Positions 7,593 to 16,394 of a DNA stretch of 64,000 nt are shown here, one piece after another. Both the position numbers and the translations under genes were made by a program. Numbering within the stretch: position 1 is the first letter of the stretch; every line of letters starts with the position of its first letter. The notes below the pieces were generated by a model that did no database searches, was not told the origin of the DNA, and saw nothing but the letters and a program-made list of their open reading frames with translations. Origin of the DNA: Anaerolineae bacterium (GTDB lineage: Bacteria; Chloroflexota; Anaerolineae; JAAYZQ01); assembly GCA_016929795.1 (NCBI GenBank), contig JAFGIA010000231.1, forward strand, positions 1 through 64,000, written 5' to 3'.

Positions 7593-7665
7593 GGTGGATG
7601 GCGGGATTTGAACCCGTAACCACCGGTTCCACAGACCGGCGCTCTGCCGTTGAGCTACATCCACC
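7593..7665 (-). tRNA. tRNA-His (anticodon GTG)
   Basis: The cloverleaf folds clearly: seven-base acceptor stem GTGGATG/CATCCAC, D arm with GCTC/GAGC, anticodon stem CCGGT/ACCGG around CTGTGGA, and T loop TTCAAAT. An extra G precedes position 1, the hallmark of tRNA-His. The T stem has one A-C mismatch at its base. The 3' CCA is not encoded. The accessory genes lie on its 3' side, the usual side for elements that insert into tRNA genes, but no duplicated 3' fragment is visible at the left. Confidence 0.95.
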
Positions 7666-7741
7666 GTGTGCCCGGTAGTATAGCATAGAAGGGTGTATTT
7701 CGCAAGACTTTGCTCTGCATGGACCAGGCCACACGCACGCA

Positions 7742-8599
7742 TCAACCACCCAGGCTCCACTGCTCGCCCGGCAGCCCCACGCCGACCCCCTGTGCCGCAA
7801 GCCATGCCCGCTCCGGCCCGGGCCAGTGCAAGGGGTTGCTGTGATTCAGGTGGATCAGGCGCACGTCACACGCCACGCCTGCCAGCCGTTCCGCCGTATC
7901 GGTCGCCAGCGGATGGGGGATCTGGGCCATGTCCCGGCCCGGCAGCTCGTCGGCGCTGAAAAAGCAGCCGTCCAGCAGTGCGACCTCGACGCTCGACACC
8001 AGAGCGCGGACATCTTTCTCCCAGCGTGCCCACGTGTCCGTGTCGGGGCAGTAGAGCAGGCGCCGCGCCGGCCCCTCGACGACAAAGGCGAGCGTGTCGC
8101 TGAACTCGGCCCGGTGAGGCACCGCCAGCGGTGTAACGCTCAGCCGTGGGCTGAGGGCCACAGTCTGCCCTGGCGCCAGCACCTGGATCTCGATCTGGCC
8201 TAGGCTGATGAGCTGTGACCAGGGCGCGTTCGATGCCAGGAAGGCTGCCATCTGCGCCGAGGCATATACTGGCACCTGCTGCGGCGCCCACGCCTCGCGG
8301 CCCAGGTGGATCAGCCCGGCATAGTGGCCGATGTGCGCGTGGGTGAGCAAGATGCCCGCCAGGGATGCGCTGCCTGTCAACGCGCCGAGCAGGTGTAGCT
8401 GCTCCCGAAAGTCGGGCGTGGCATCGATCAGCCAGCCCTGGCCCGCTTTGCCCCCGAGCCGGTCCACCAGGCCCAGGCAGGCCACGTGCCGGCGCTGCGC
8501 GGCATCAGCCCACGCGCGCGCACAATTCGTGCACCCACACCCGGCTTGCGGCAGCCCGCCGTCCTGGGCGTTTCCGAGCAAGATCGCCTTCACGCTCAT
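7742..8599 (-). CDS. PqqB-like metallo-beta-lactamase-fold hydrolase
   Basis: This 285-residue protein has the PqqB-type start AILLGNAQDGGLPQAGCGC with Cys21, Cys23 and Cys26, and the metal-binding motif THAHIGHYAG (86-95), followed later by the strand and loop YCPDTDTW and the C-terminal IHLNHSNPL. PqqB is thought to act as an oxygenase or hydrolase in pyrroloquinoline quinone biosynthesis. No other pqq gene is nearby, and many such stand-alone homologues have unknown substrates. The start at 8599 is chosen because longer frames overlap the upstream kinase gene. It lies 22 bases after that kinase on the same strand and is probably co-transcribed with it. Confidence 0.8.
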   Translation of the reverse strand: MSVKAILLGNAQDGGLPQAGCGCTNCARAWADAAQRRHVACLGLVDRLGGKAGQGWLIDATPDFREQLHLLGALTGSASLAGILLTHAHIGHYAGLIHLGREAWAPQQVPVYASAQMAAFLASNAPWSQLISLGQIEIQVLAPGQTVALSPRLSVTPLAVPHRAEFSDTLAFVVEGPARRLLYCPDTDTWARWEKDVRALVSSVEVALLDGCFFSADELPGRDMAQIPHPLATDTAERLAGVACDVRLIHLNHSNPLHWPGPERAWLAAQGVGVGLPGEQWSLGG

Positions 8600-8621
8600 C
8601 GGCGACGGCACACCCCTTCGC

Positions 8622-9509
8622 TCAATGTGCCTCCAGCCACTGCGCCAGGTCAGCGCGCAGGCTCCCGGCCGTGTGCTGCTCGTACGGCTCGTCGACGACC
8701 AGCACCCAGCGCAGCGAGTCGAAAAACTCGAGGCCATGGTACCAGGGCAGCATCGCCAGGTCAAAGCCCATCCGCTGGCAGTAGCGCGCCTCGATCCCTC
8801 GTCCGCGTAGTTCCGGTCGCAGGAAGAAGGGGAGTAGGAACTCAAAGATCGGGTCGCTAAAGCCGGCGTGTGCCCAGTCAATGACGCCGGCCAGGTGCCT
8901 GTCGCGCACGATCAGGTTATCGGGCCACAGGTCACCGTTGCAGAAACAGGGCGCGGGCAGCGCTGGCAGCGTCTCCTTCAGGCGGACGTAGGCGGCCTCC
9001 ACAACAGGGTCGGGATGCTCCTGAAAGTAGGTGTAGGCGTCCTCCAGGACGTCGGCCGCGTTTTCCTCTTCAAAGAGCGCGCTCCGCTCGCCCAGGTCCT
9101 CGCGCGTGATCGAGTGCAGGGCACATGCCGTGTCGATGTAAAGGTCCTCGGCCCATGTTTCGCCGGCGAGCAGGGGCGGCAGCAGCGACTCGCCCTCGAT
9201 GAAATCGTAAAAATAGCAGGCGATGCCGAGCGCCTGCCCATCAGGATCCCAGCCGTAGGCGCGTGGGGCCGGGATCCGCAGCCCTTCTATGGCACGCAGC
9301 ACTCGATACTCGTGCTCGATGCCACGAGACTGGAGGCGCAGCACGTAGGCATGTGACAGGCCGTCTACCTCGACGTCGAGCCGCCACGGCGCATCGCGCG
9401 TGCTCTTTTCGAGCTGCATGGCATGCATCAGGCGCACCGTGGCGGTTAGTGTATGGCTCAGGTAGCGCTCACAATCAGCACGTCGCTCGTTGGGATCGAA
9501 TGCCGACAT
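8622..9509 (-). CDS. Aminoglycoside phosphotransferase-fold kinase (APH/choline kinase family)
   Basis: The protein has 295 residues. Its catalytic loop is FCNGDLWPDNLIV (189-201), where the usual HxD is NGD, with Asn198 as the metal ligand, and Asp211 in VIDWAHAGFSDP is the DFG-equivalent aspartate. An ATP-site region LRLQSRGIEHEYRVL precedes it. The family phosphorylates small hydroxyl compounds such as aminoglycosides, choline, homoserine or sugars; the substrate is not evident. It follows the Lhr helicase by 14 bases, so the two appear co-transcribed, although no functional link is obvious. Confidence 0.85.
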   Translation of the reverse strand: MSAFDPNERRADCERYLSHTLTATVRLMHAMQLEKSTRDAPWRLDVEVDGLSHAYVLRLQSRGIEHEYRVLRAIEGLRIPAPRAYGWDPDGQALGIACYFYDFIEGESLLPPLLAGETWAEDLYIDTACALHSITREDLGERSALFEEENAADVLEDAYTYFQEHPDPVVEAAYVRLKETLPALPAPCFCNGDLWPDNLIVRDRHLAGVIDWAHAGFSDPIFEFLLPFFLRPELRGRGIEARYCQRMGFDLAMLPWYHGLEFFDSLRWVLVVDEPYEQHTAGSLRADLAQWLEAH

Positions 9510-9523
9510 GGCTCACCTCGTCG

Positions 9524-12500
9524 TTATCTGTCCCAGATATAGTCGAGCACTTCGCGCCGGAAGCCCACCTCTTCGAGCAGGGGGCCGGCCTCGGTATCGA
9601 GGATCGGCTCGCCGTTCCAGTGGCTCAAGATCAGCCGCTCGCCGCCGGCAGCGTGGTCCACAGCCAGGACCAGCGCCTGCTTGAGGGTCTCGCGTGGCAC
9701 GTCGGGCAGCGTGGTCAGCCGCCCGGCGCCCATCTCTACCAGGAGCACGGGCCGGCCCCGCAGCAGGACGACGTAATTCGACGGGATGCGGCCAAAGCGA
9801 GCCGGGTCAGGCGCGGTGGGCTCGGGTGCAGCCACGGCGCCACCCTCGGCCTCCGATTCCTCCCCAGTGCCGATCGAAGTGTCAGCAGCCGGGCCAAACA
9901 GGTTGGCCGGATCGGCAGCGTTGAGCAGGACGAGGGTGCCGGCGCCGGGCGCGTCGGGGCGGGTCCACTCGCGCAGGTGCTCGACGGCTTCGGGCAGGGC
10001 GTACTGGACGCCGGGCAACCCCTGGACGAAATAGCCGCGCCGCACCTCGCCGCGCATCTCCAAACGCTGGAACTCGGGGTAGAGGGCGCGCCAGTTGAAT
10101 GCCTCTTCCCCCTCCCACGCGCCGCCAGCAGATACGGCCTCGAGGCTCTCGCGCGTGACAATGCCGTAGGCTAGTAGGAGCTGGCGTGCCTGCCGGCCGA
10201 TCCGCTCGTGCGGCGGGCGCTCTTTACCCCACACCCCGATGCGGTGGACGAGCGACCAGCGTCCGGGCCATTCCTCTCCTCCCCCAGCCCCTCCCCTGAG
10301 GAGGAGGGGTGGGGGAGGGGTGAAACGGCGCGTGATGTCGCGCTGCGCCCGGTGCAATCGACCTCGTTCAGGGCGGGCGACGAGGGAGCTATCGGGAGGC
10401 TGGCGCTCACTTCGCCACGCCGCCAGCTCCGCCTCTAGCGCACTCAGTGGAGCGCGTTCGCCGGCAGTATCCGTCATAGTCCAGGCCAGGATGCGGCGCA
10501 GAGCGTGCAAGGTGTCATTGGTGACGAGACCGGCGAGGACCAGCTCTACCAGGCCGCCTGTCAACTCGGCGTGAGGTAGCTCGGTGCCGGCTTCCAGGTC
10601 ACCAAAGAAAGAGGCGCCTTCCGCACGCAGGAACGCGAGCACCTGCTGTGCGGCGGGCGACAGGTTGGCGTTGTCGGGCGCGGGCGGGAGAAAGAGGCCC
10701 CCCTCGCCGCGAAAGAAAAAGCGGACGCGGGCGCGGCGGGGGTCCTTGCCGCCGGTGACTACCCAGGCCACCTCACCGCGCGCACACAGTGCCTCCATCT
10801 CGGCTGGATCGTAATCGGCCAGGCGCAGCGGCAGCACGTCGCGCTCCCACACGGGACCGGGGGCGGGCACGCCGCGGAGATGTTGGAGCAGGCGGACGAG
10901 GGCGCCAGGACCGTCGAACAGTGCCGCCGGGTGCAGGTGCTGCCAGCGCGCGACGAAATCGGCATACGCGTACAGGCTGACCGGCTCGACCTCTTGGCGC
11001 AGCAGGGCGAGCGTGCGGCGGTGGATGTGCTCCAGGGTGCGGCGGTCGCAGTATTGGAACGTTTGAACGTTTGAACGTTCCAACGTTCCAACGTTTGTGA
11101 TCTGGCCGTAGACGAGGGTGCCTTCGTCGACAAGGGCTTGGAGTGTAGTGTCGAGCCAGTCGACGGGAAACGGATAGCGCTTGAGCAGCCATTCACGTGT
11201 CAAAGGAGCGTGTGTGCTCAATACGCGGCGAAGGATCGCACGCGCTGCATCGTCTTGATCCTGTGCACGGGTAGCCCAATCTTCCAGTCTTCCAACCTTC
11301 CAACCTTCCAATCCAAAGGCGGCAGTGTAGGCAGGAACGTGTTCTGCCAGGATGTAGCGGGCCTCGTCCCGGAGTGTGAACGGGACGAGACGGCCGGATT
11401 GGGTGAGCTGCTCGATCCATTCGGGGGTAGGACCGTCACTGCGGGCGGCGGCTTCGCCGGCGGTCAGATCGCCGAGGGCGAGGAAGAGGGTAGTCAGCTC
11501 TTCGGCAGTGCGGGCGCGGGTGCCATCGGACAGGTGCTGGAGGTGGTTCTCGACCTCGCTCACGGCTTCGGGGCGCAGCAGGTCAGGCAGGGCGGCCTCG
11601 TCGAGGAGTTGCGCCAGCAGCTCGCGGCCGACCATCAACGCCTGCATCTGCTTCTCGGCCTTGGGCTGGTCCCACTCGTACATATACTTGTTGATCAGGT
11701 CGTAGAGCAGACTGCCGGCGACCGGGCTGGGCACGATCGTCTCGGCGAACACGACCTCTACCTCGCCCGACTGGATGGCACGCAGCACCTCTTCCAGGTG
11801 CGACAGGTCGAGGACGTCGCGCAGGCAGTCGCGGTAGGTCTCGGCGACGATCGGAAAGTCGTCAAACTCGCCGGCGACGGCGAGCAGATCCTTGGCGCGC
11901 AGGCGTTGGAGCCAGAAGGGGGTGCGCTTGTGGGTGCCGCGTGTCGAGGGCAGGAGCAGGGCGCGGGCGGCGTTCATGCGGAATTGGGCACCAAAGAGCG
12001 CCGAGTTGGGCAGCTCGCCCAGCACGCGCTCGCGCGCCTCGACAGGCCCCATGTCGGTCAATAGATCGAGCGCCGGCTCGCGGGCGGCCTCCAGAAAGCG
12101 AAAGAGGATGCCGTCGTCGCTGACCATCACTTCCAGGTCGATGCCGAGCTGCTCGCGCAGGGCCGAGGCGAGGGCGAGTGCCCACGGGCTGTTGACGCGT
12201 GCCCCAAAGCAGGAGTGGATCACCAGGCGCAGATCGCCGATCTGATCGCGGAACATCTCGGCCACGATCGTCCGGTCGGACGAGATGGCGCCGAGCACCT
12301 CCACCTGGTGGGCCACATACTCGACAGCGCTGCGGGCCGCGTTAGTGTCGAGGCGGTAGCTGCCGCGCAGCCAGTCGACGATGTCGGCCCGCTCGGGGTC
12401 TTTGCTGTCCATCACGCGCTCTGCCAGCTCGCGGCGAAAGCGGCCATAGAGCAGGCCGAGGTGATAGTCGCGACGGGGCAGATCGCCGCGCCAGAAGGGC

Positions 12501-14365
12501 ATGCGCGGCAGGTAGCCGGGGGCAGGCGTGACGATCACCCGGTCCTCCGTCACCTCTTGCACACGCCACGTGTTCGAGCCGAGGGCAAAGACGTCGCCCG
12601 GCCGCGTCTCGAATACAAACTCCTCATCCAGCTCCCCGAGGCGCGTCTTCCTGTCGGGCAGGTAGGCGCCAAAGGTGCCGCGATCGGGGATGGTGCCGCC
12701 GTTGCGGATGGCAAGCAGGCGGCTGCCCGGGAGCGCGGCGAGGCGATTGTGCACCCGGTCCCAGGCGATGCGCGGGCGCAGCTCACGAAAAGCGTCGCTC
12801 GGATAGCGGCCCGAGAGCATGTTGAGCACCGAGTGGTAGAGGTCGGGCGTCAGGCGGTAGTAAGGGTAGGCGCGGCGCACCAGGGCGTACAGCTCGTGCA
12901 CCTCCCAGTTCTTGACCGAGACCATGGCCACGATCTGCTGCGCCAGCACGTCGAGGCTGTTCTGGGGTGTGTAGCTGGGTTCGACGTCGCCGGCGAGCAT
13001 GGCGTGGGTGATGGCCGCGCTTTCGAGCAGATCCTCACGGTTGGTGGGAAAGAAGCGGCCCTTGCTCGTCTGCCCCACCAGGTGGCCCGAGCGGCCGACG
13101 CGCTGCAGGCCGCGCGCCACCCCTGTGGGCGATTCGAGCTGCACCACCAGGTCGATGTCGCCGATGTCGATGCCCAGCTCGAGCGAGGCGGTGCCGACCA
13201 GTGCCGGGAGCTGGCCCTTTTTGAGCGCCTGCTCGAGATCGAGGCGGCGCTCGCGGCTGACGCTGCCGTGGTGGGCCCGGAAGGGGCCGCCCACGGTGCC
13301 GGTGCCCTGGAACCCGATCCCCTTGGCGATCTCGCCTGCGATCAGCTCAGCCGATGGGTCCCCTCCCGCCATGCGCGACATCCACACGTCATTCAACCGG
13401 TCCGCCGTGCGCTCTGCCAGCCGCCGGCTGTTGGCAAAGATGAGCGTCGTGTTGTGTCGCTCGATCAGGTCCATCACGCGTGGGATGACCGCCGCCCAGA
13501 TGCTGCCGCCTGGCGCGTTGCGGAAATCGTCGACAGGCAGCACGACCTGTAGGTCCATCGGTTTGACCATGCCGGCGTCGACGATCGTGACCGGGCGCTC
13601 GACCACGTTCCAATCTTCCGACCTTCCAACCTTCCGCTCTTTCTCTTGGAAGGCTGGAAGGTCGGAAGGTTGAAATCCGCCCAGAAAGCGGGACACTTCT
13701 TCCAACGGTCGCTGCGTGGCCGACAAGCCAATGCGTTGGATCGGCTGGTCCGCCAGCTCAACGAGCCGCTCGAGGGTCAGGGCCAGGTGGACACCGCGCT
13801 TGTTGTCGACGAGGGTGTGGATCTCGTCGAGGATCACTGTGCGCACGGTGCGAAACATGTCGCGCGCCACCGGGCTGGTCAGGATCAGGTACAGCGACTC
13901 GGGCGTGGTGATCAGGATATGAGGCGGCCGCTTGACCATCCGCCGGCGCTGGGACTGGGGCGTGTCGCCTGTGCGCACCAGGACGTCGAGCGCCGGCAGC
14001 GGCTCGTCGCGGCTGTCTGACACGCGGCGGATGCCGGCCAGCGGAGCGCGCAGGTTGCGCTCGACGTCGTTGTTGAGCGCCTTCAGGGGCGAGACGTAGA
14101 GCAGGCGCACACCGGGCTCGTACTCGTCGCCGGGGGCGTCGACGTCCCTGGGATGCGGGGTTATATTGCACAATTCGCGCCAGATCTGATCGATGCCCCA
14201 CAGGAAGGCGGCGAGTGTCTTGCCCGAGCCTGTGGGCGACAGGATCAGCGTATGGTCGCCGCGCTGGATGGCGGGCCAGCCCAGTGCCTGGGGCGGCGTC
14301 GGCTCGCCAAATGCCTCACGGAACCAGGCCTGCACGGCCGGCAGGAAAGCGTCGAGTGTGTTCAT
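9524..14365 (-). CDS. lhr: Lhr-type large DEAD/DEAH-box helicase
   Basis: The protein is about 1613 residues, the size of full-length Lhr helicases. The first domain has PTGSGKTLAAF (Walker A) and VILDEIHTLVDNKRG (motif II); the second has GTASLELGIDIGDIDLVVQ and QRVGRSGH (motif VI). The long C-terminal part resembles Lhr-C. Lhr proteins are 3'-5' single-strand translocases implicated in DNA repair. The start at 14365 gives the conserved MNTLDAFLPAVQAWF; two ATGs lie slightly upstream. Oddly, the coding sequence contains four short repeat arrays that add low-complexity peptides without breaking the frame (see the repeat entries). Confidence 0.92.
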   Translation of the reverse strand: MNTLDAFLPAVQAWFREAFGEPTPPQALGWPAIQRGDHTLILSPTGSGKTLAAFLWGIDQIWRELCNITPHPRDVDAPGDEYEPGVRLLYVSPLKALNNDVERNLRAPLAGIRRVSDSRDEPLPALDVLVRTGDTPQSQRRRMVKRPPHILITTPESLYLILTSPVARDMFRTVRTVILDEIHTLVDNKRGVHLALTLERLVELADQPIQRIGLSATQRPLEEVSRFLGGFQPSDLPAFQEKERKVGRSEDWNVVERPVTIVDAGMVKPMDLQVVLPVDDFRNAPGGSIWAAVIPRVMDLIERHNTTLIFANSRRLAERTADRLNDVWMSRMAGGDPSAELIAGEIAKGIGFQGTGTVGGPFRAHHGSVSRERRLDLEQALKKGQLPALVGTASLELGIDIGDIDLVVQLESPTGVARGLQRVGRSGHLVGQTSKGRFFPTNREDLLESAAITHAMLAGDVEPSYTPQNSLDVLAQQIVAMVSVKNWEVHELYALVRRAYPYYRLTPDLYHSVLNMLSGRYPSDAFRELRPRIAWDRVHNRLAALPGSRLLAIRNGGTIPDRGTFGAYLPDRKTRLGELDEEFVFETRPGDVFALGSNTWRVQEVTEDRVIVTPAPGYLPRMPFWRGDLPRRDYHLGLLYGRFRRELAERVMDSKDPERADIVDWLRGSYRLDTNAARSAVEYVAHQVEVLGAISSDRTIVAEMFRDQIGDLRLVIHSCFGARVNSPWALALASALREQLGIDLEVMVSDDGILFRFLEAAREPALDLLTDMGPVEARERVLGELPNSALFGAQFRMNAARALLLPSTRGTHKRTPFWLQRLRAKDLLAVAGEFDDFPIVAETYRDCLRDVLDLSHLEEVLRAIQSGEVEVVFAETIVPSPVAGSLLYDLINKYMYEWDQPKAEKQMQALMVGRELLAQLLDEAALPDLLRPEAVSEVENHLQHLSDGTRARTAEELTTLFLALGDLTAGEAAARSDGPTPEWIEQLTQSGRLVPFTLRDEARYILAEHVPAYTAAFGLEGWKVGRLEDWATRAQDQDDAARAILRRVLSTHAPLTREWLLKRYPFPVDWLDTTLQALVDEGTLVYGQITNVGTLERSNVQTFQYCDRRTLEHIHRRTLALLRQEVEPVSLYAYADFVARWQHLHPAALFDGPGALVRLLQHLRGVPAPGPVWERDVLPLRLADYDPAEMEALCARGEVAWVVTGGKDPRRARVRFFFRGEGGLFLPPAPDNANLSPAAQQVLAFLRAEGASFFGDLEAGTELPHAELTGGLVELVLAGLVTNDTLHALRRILAWTMTDTAGERAPLSALEAELAAWRSERQPPDSSLVARPERGRLHRAQRDITRRFTPPPPLLLRGGAGGGEEWPGRWSLVHRIGVWGKERPPHERIGRQARQLLLAYGIVTRESLEAVSAGGAWEGEEAFNWRALYPEFQRLEMRGEVRRGYFVQGLPGVQYALPEAVEHLREWTRPDAPGAGTLVLLNAADPANLFGPAADTSIGTGEESEAEGGAVAAPEPTAPDPARFGRIPSNYVVLLRGRPVLLVEMGAGRLTTLPDVPRETLKQALVLAVDHAAGGERLILSHWNGEPILDTEAGPLLEEVGFRREVLDYIWDR
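10278..10320. repeat. G/C-rich inverted repeat inside lhr
   Basis: Polypyrimidine CCTCCCCCAGCCCC is followed by its near-complementary GGGGTGGGGGAGG, with a CCCTGAGGAG centre. In the helicase frame it encodes a proline and glycine-rich stretch (PPPPLLLRGG then AGGG) around residue 1350. The same kind of peptide appears sporadically in translated proteins of other bacteria as a DNA-repeat product, from general knowledge. It looks like an inserted palindromic element that kept the frame. Confidence 0.6.
11058..11097. repeat. Five tandem 8-bp units (AACGTTTG/AACGTTCC) inside lhr
   Basis: Exact octamers start at 11058, 11066, 11074, 11082 and 11090, alternating between AACGTTTG (three) and AACGTTCC (two). 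The unit core AACGTT is palindromic. In the helicase frame it encodes about 13 residues around LERSNVQTF (near 1090-1102). Forty bases is not a multiple of three, so the frame must be kept by the flanks. Confidence 0.8.
11281..11312. repeat. Four tandem 8-bp units (CTTCCAAC) inside lhr
   Basis: CTTCCAGT, two copies of CTTCCAAC and CTTCCAAT run without a gap. In the helicase frame they encode GWKVGRLEDW near residue 1020. The same unit, in both orientations, recurs 2.3 kb away in the same gene at 13610-13674. Confidence 0.8.
13610..13674. repeat. Inverted CTTCCAAC/GTTGGAAG array inside lhr
   Basis: A block of CTTCC-type octamers (13613-13636) is followed after a short spacer by GGAAG-type octamers (13649-13671), able to form a long hairpin. 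It encodes DLPAFQEKERKVGRSEDW around residues 231-252, between the two helicase domains. Together with 11281-11312 it marks a repeat family present at least twice in this gene. Confidence 0.8.
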
Positions 14366-14433
14366 GGCTTCCATTTTAGCACCGGATGGTTGATGCGTCA
14401 AACCCGCTCAAACGTTCTACTGCACGCGGTTGC

Positions 14434-14799
14434 TCAGGCACCACAGTCGAGGTATTCATCTGGGACCCAGCCGCTCTCCCCATGCGCATTGGTGCACCAC
14501 CGCCAGCCCGCCTCGTGCGTGGTGGCTGTCACCGCCTCGCCGGCATGGACGGTCAGCTCTGTGGCATCATAGTCGCGCAGCACGCTGGCCCTGTTGCCGC
14601 AGCGTTCAAGGTATCGCTCGGGCACCCAGCCGCTCTTGCCGGTGGGTGCGCTACACCAGATCCAGCCGGGCCACTCGCTCTCGCGCTCCTCGACGGCGAC
14701 CTGGTCGTCTGCGTGGAGGACGATGGGATCGGGGTAGGGGGTTTGGTAGTCAGAGAGGACGCGACAGATGATTGGTTCACTAACTCGACGCGCTTGCAT
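14434..14799 (-). CDS. Tandem bacterial SH3-type domain protein
   Basis: This 121-residue protein consists of two similar beta domains of about 50 residues. The first runs from CRVLSDYQTPYPDPIVLHAD to GKSGWVPERYLE and the second from ASVLRDYDATELTVHAGEAV to GESGWVPDEYLD, both typical of variant bacterial SH3 domains with the GWVPxxYL ending. No signal peptide or membrane segment is seen. The ATG at 14799 overlaps the end of the ABC permease gene by 20 bases, so it is the last gene of the exporter operon. Such domains bind peptides or cell-wall material; the ligand here is unknown. Confidence 0.7.
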   Translation of the reverse strand: MQARRVSEPIICRVLSDYQTPYPDPIVLHADDQVAVEERESEWPGWIWCSAPTGKSGWVPERYLERCGNRASVLRDYDATELTVHAGEAVTATTHEAGWRWCTNAHGESGWVPDEYLDCGA

Positions 14800-15601
14800 A
14801 CCGCTGTAACCCAATCCGAAACAGCGCCGACGCCCCGGCGAGCAGCACCGCCGCCAGGGCCACGCTGCCCAGCAGTGTGCCCGCCGGCAGGCACCCACTC
14901 AGGGCCTGCGCGGGCACGGTGGTCATGATCCCCACGGGCACGATCCAGGTCAGGATCAGGCGCAGCCATCCGGGATAGAGGCCCACAGGATAGCGCGCCA
15001 TCCGAAACAGGCCGTCGAACACCCACGTAAAGAGAAACCCTGGGCTCCACAGCGCCAGCGCCGAAAAGGCGAGCAGTGTTGCGTACAGGATGCCCACTGC
15101 GACCAGCAGTGTGAGGAGGAACGTCGCCACGTGGAGCGGTGCCAGCTCCCGCCCGATCTGTAGCGCGCCCATGACCACGACCGCCAGGCCCAGCGCCAGG
15201 TCGACCAGGGCGAATGGCCGCCAGTGGCGCACGCTCGCCAGGAACTGGGCATTGACAGGGCGCAGGAGCGTGAAATCGAACGTGCCGGTCCAGATCTCGC
15301 CATCCATGCCCACCAGGGCCTCGAGGCTGGGGCCGATGAACAGCCCGCGCAGCGCGTCGAGGGTGAGGTACACGCCCAGCAGCGCCAGCGTGGCGGGCAG
15401 ATCCCAGCCGCGGATGCTCTCCACCTGCTCGAACACGACGACGAGCGCGAGCACGCCGGTGACGAGGCCGAGCAGCGACTGAAAGAGGCTGAGCCAAAAG
15501 TTGGCCCGGTAGGCCATCTCGTTCTGGGTCGACGCCCGGGCAAAGCGGGCCAGCAGCCGCAAATAGCGTACGTATGTCTTGGGCACGTATGCCTTGGGCA
15601 C
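14780..15601 (-). CDS. ABC-2 type exporter permease (DUF990-like)
   Basis: The protein has 273 residues and about six hydrophobic segments, the first after a short basic N-terminus (YLRLLARFARASTQNEMAYR). ARPVNAQFL-type loop residues (LLRPVNAQFL) match its partner permease and the DUF990 family, which pairs two such permeases with one ATPase. The start is GTG at 15601, one base after the upstream stop. The first codons sit in a 15-bp tandem duplication encoding VPK-YV twice, so the exact start is uncertain (GTG at 15586 is an alternative). It is the second membrane half of an efflux or lipid/antibiotic exporter of unknown substrate. Confidence 0.85.
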   Translation of the reverse strand: MPKAYVPKTYVRYLRLLARFARASTQNEMAYRANFWLSLFQSLLGLVTGVLALVVVFEQVESIRGWDLPATLALLGVYLTLDALRGLFIGPSLEALVGMDGEIWTGTFDFTLLRPVNAQFLASVRHWRPFALVDLALGLAVVVMGALQIGRELAPLHVATFLLTLLVAVGILYATLLAFSALALWSPGFLFTWVFDGLFRMARYPVGLYPGWLRLILTWIVPVGIMTTVPAQALSGCLPAGTLLGSVALAAVLLAGASALFRIGLQRYASASS

Positions 15602-15602
15602 G

Positions 15603-16394
15603 TCAGCCTCCCACCGCGGCGTAGCGCTTGAGCCCGGCGCGCCACAGCAGAGCGAACAGGCCGGCGGTGAAGAGCAGCCACCCTGCCTGCCAGGCGAACC
15701 CTGTCGCGACCTGGGCAGGGGTGAGCTGGTCGGTGAGCACCTCTACGGGGAAGGCCACCATGTATCGGAAGGGGAGGACGCCGGCCAGTGTTTGCATCGT
15801 GCCGGGCAGCAGCGCCGGCGGCGCGATCTGGCCGCCGAGCAGAAAGACGAGCGACTCTTGCAGCGACAGGAGCGCATCGGCGCGCGTCGCCCAGAAGGCA
15901 AGGATCGCCAGCCAGAACCCCCACAGCCAACGCAGCGCCCACGCCATCACCAGCGCGGGCACGAACGCGGCCGCGCCGCCAGGCGTAATCTCGATCTCGG
16001 GGCGCAGGATGAGCGCCAGCACTGCGGCGAGTGGCACGGCAAAAGTCATGAACACCACCTTGACTGCCACCTCTGACGCGACGGCGTCAAACACCGGCGA
16101 CATGGGGCGCAGCAGCAGGTAGTTGTACTGCCCATACCGGATCGCGTCGCCGACGGTCCAATTGTTGGTCGAAAAGGTGAATTGGTTGACCAGGATGAGC
16201 ACGACATAGTAACCGACTACCTCGCCCTGGGTCAGGCCGCCCACGTCGCCTTCACTGGCCGCTGTGGACCACACAAAGAGGTAGACAAGGAGGGGGATCA
16301 TCCACGAGAAGGCGACCAGGTAGAAAAACCCCCTGTGCTGGAGCCACGACGACCACGTCGCCTTGATCAACGCCCACCCGCCACGTGGGTTCAT
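15603..16394 (-). CDS. ABC-2 type exporter permease (DUF990-like)
   Basis: This 263-residue membrane protein has about six membrane segments and the family loop YGQYNYLLLRPMSPVFD, which parallels LLRPVN in the neighbouring permease. Its ATG overlaps the stop codon of the ATPase gene (ATGA), a sign of coupled translation and fixed stoichiometry. With the ATPase and the second permease it forms a three-gene ABC exporter. The substrate is not deducible from sequence. Confidence 0.87.
   Translation of the reverse strand: MNPRGGWALIKATWSSWLQHRGFFYLVAFSWMIPLLVYLFVWSTAASEGDVGGLTQGEVVGYYVVLILVNQFTFSTNNWTVGDAIRYGQYNYLLLRPMSPVFDAVASEVAVKVVFMTFAVPLAAVLALILRPEIEITPGGAAAFVPALVMAWALRWLWGFWLAILAFWATRADALLSLQESLVFLLGGQIAPPALLPGTMQTLAGVLPFRYMVAFPVEVLTDQLTPAQVATGFAWQAGWLLFTAGLFALLWRAGLKRYAAVGG

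Noticed and set aside
7593..7665. attL/attR duplication of the tRNA-His 3' end marking the element borders
   Set aside because: No second copy of the tRNA 3' end was seen at the left within the window, and large serine recombinases often do not use tRNA genes.
12215..13552. Rightward open frame of 445 codons opposite lhr
   Set aside because: Antisense shadow of the helicase; composition follows the mirrored codons and no family is recognisable.
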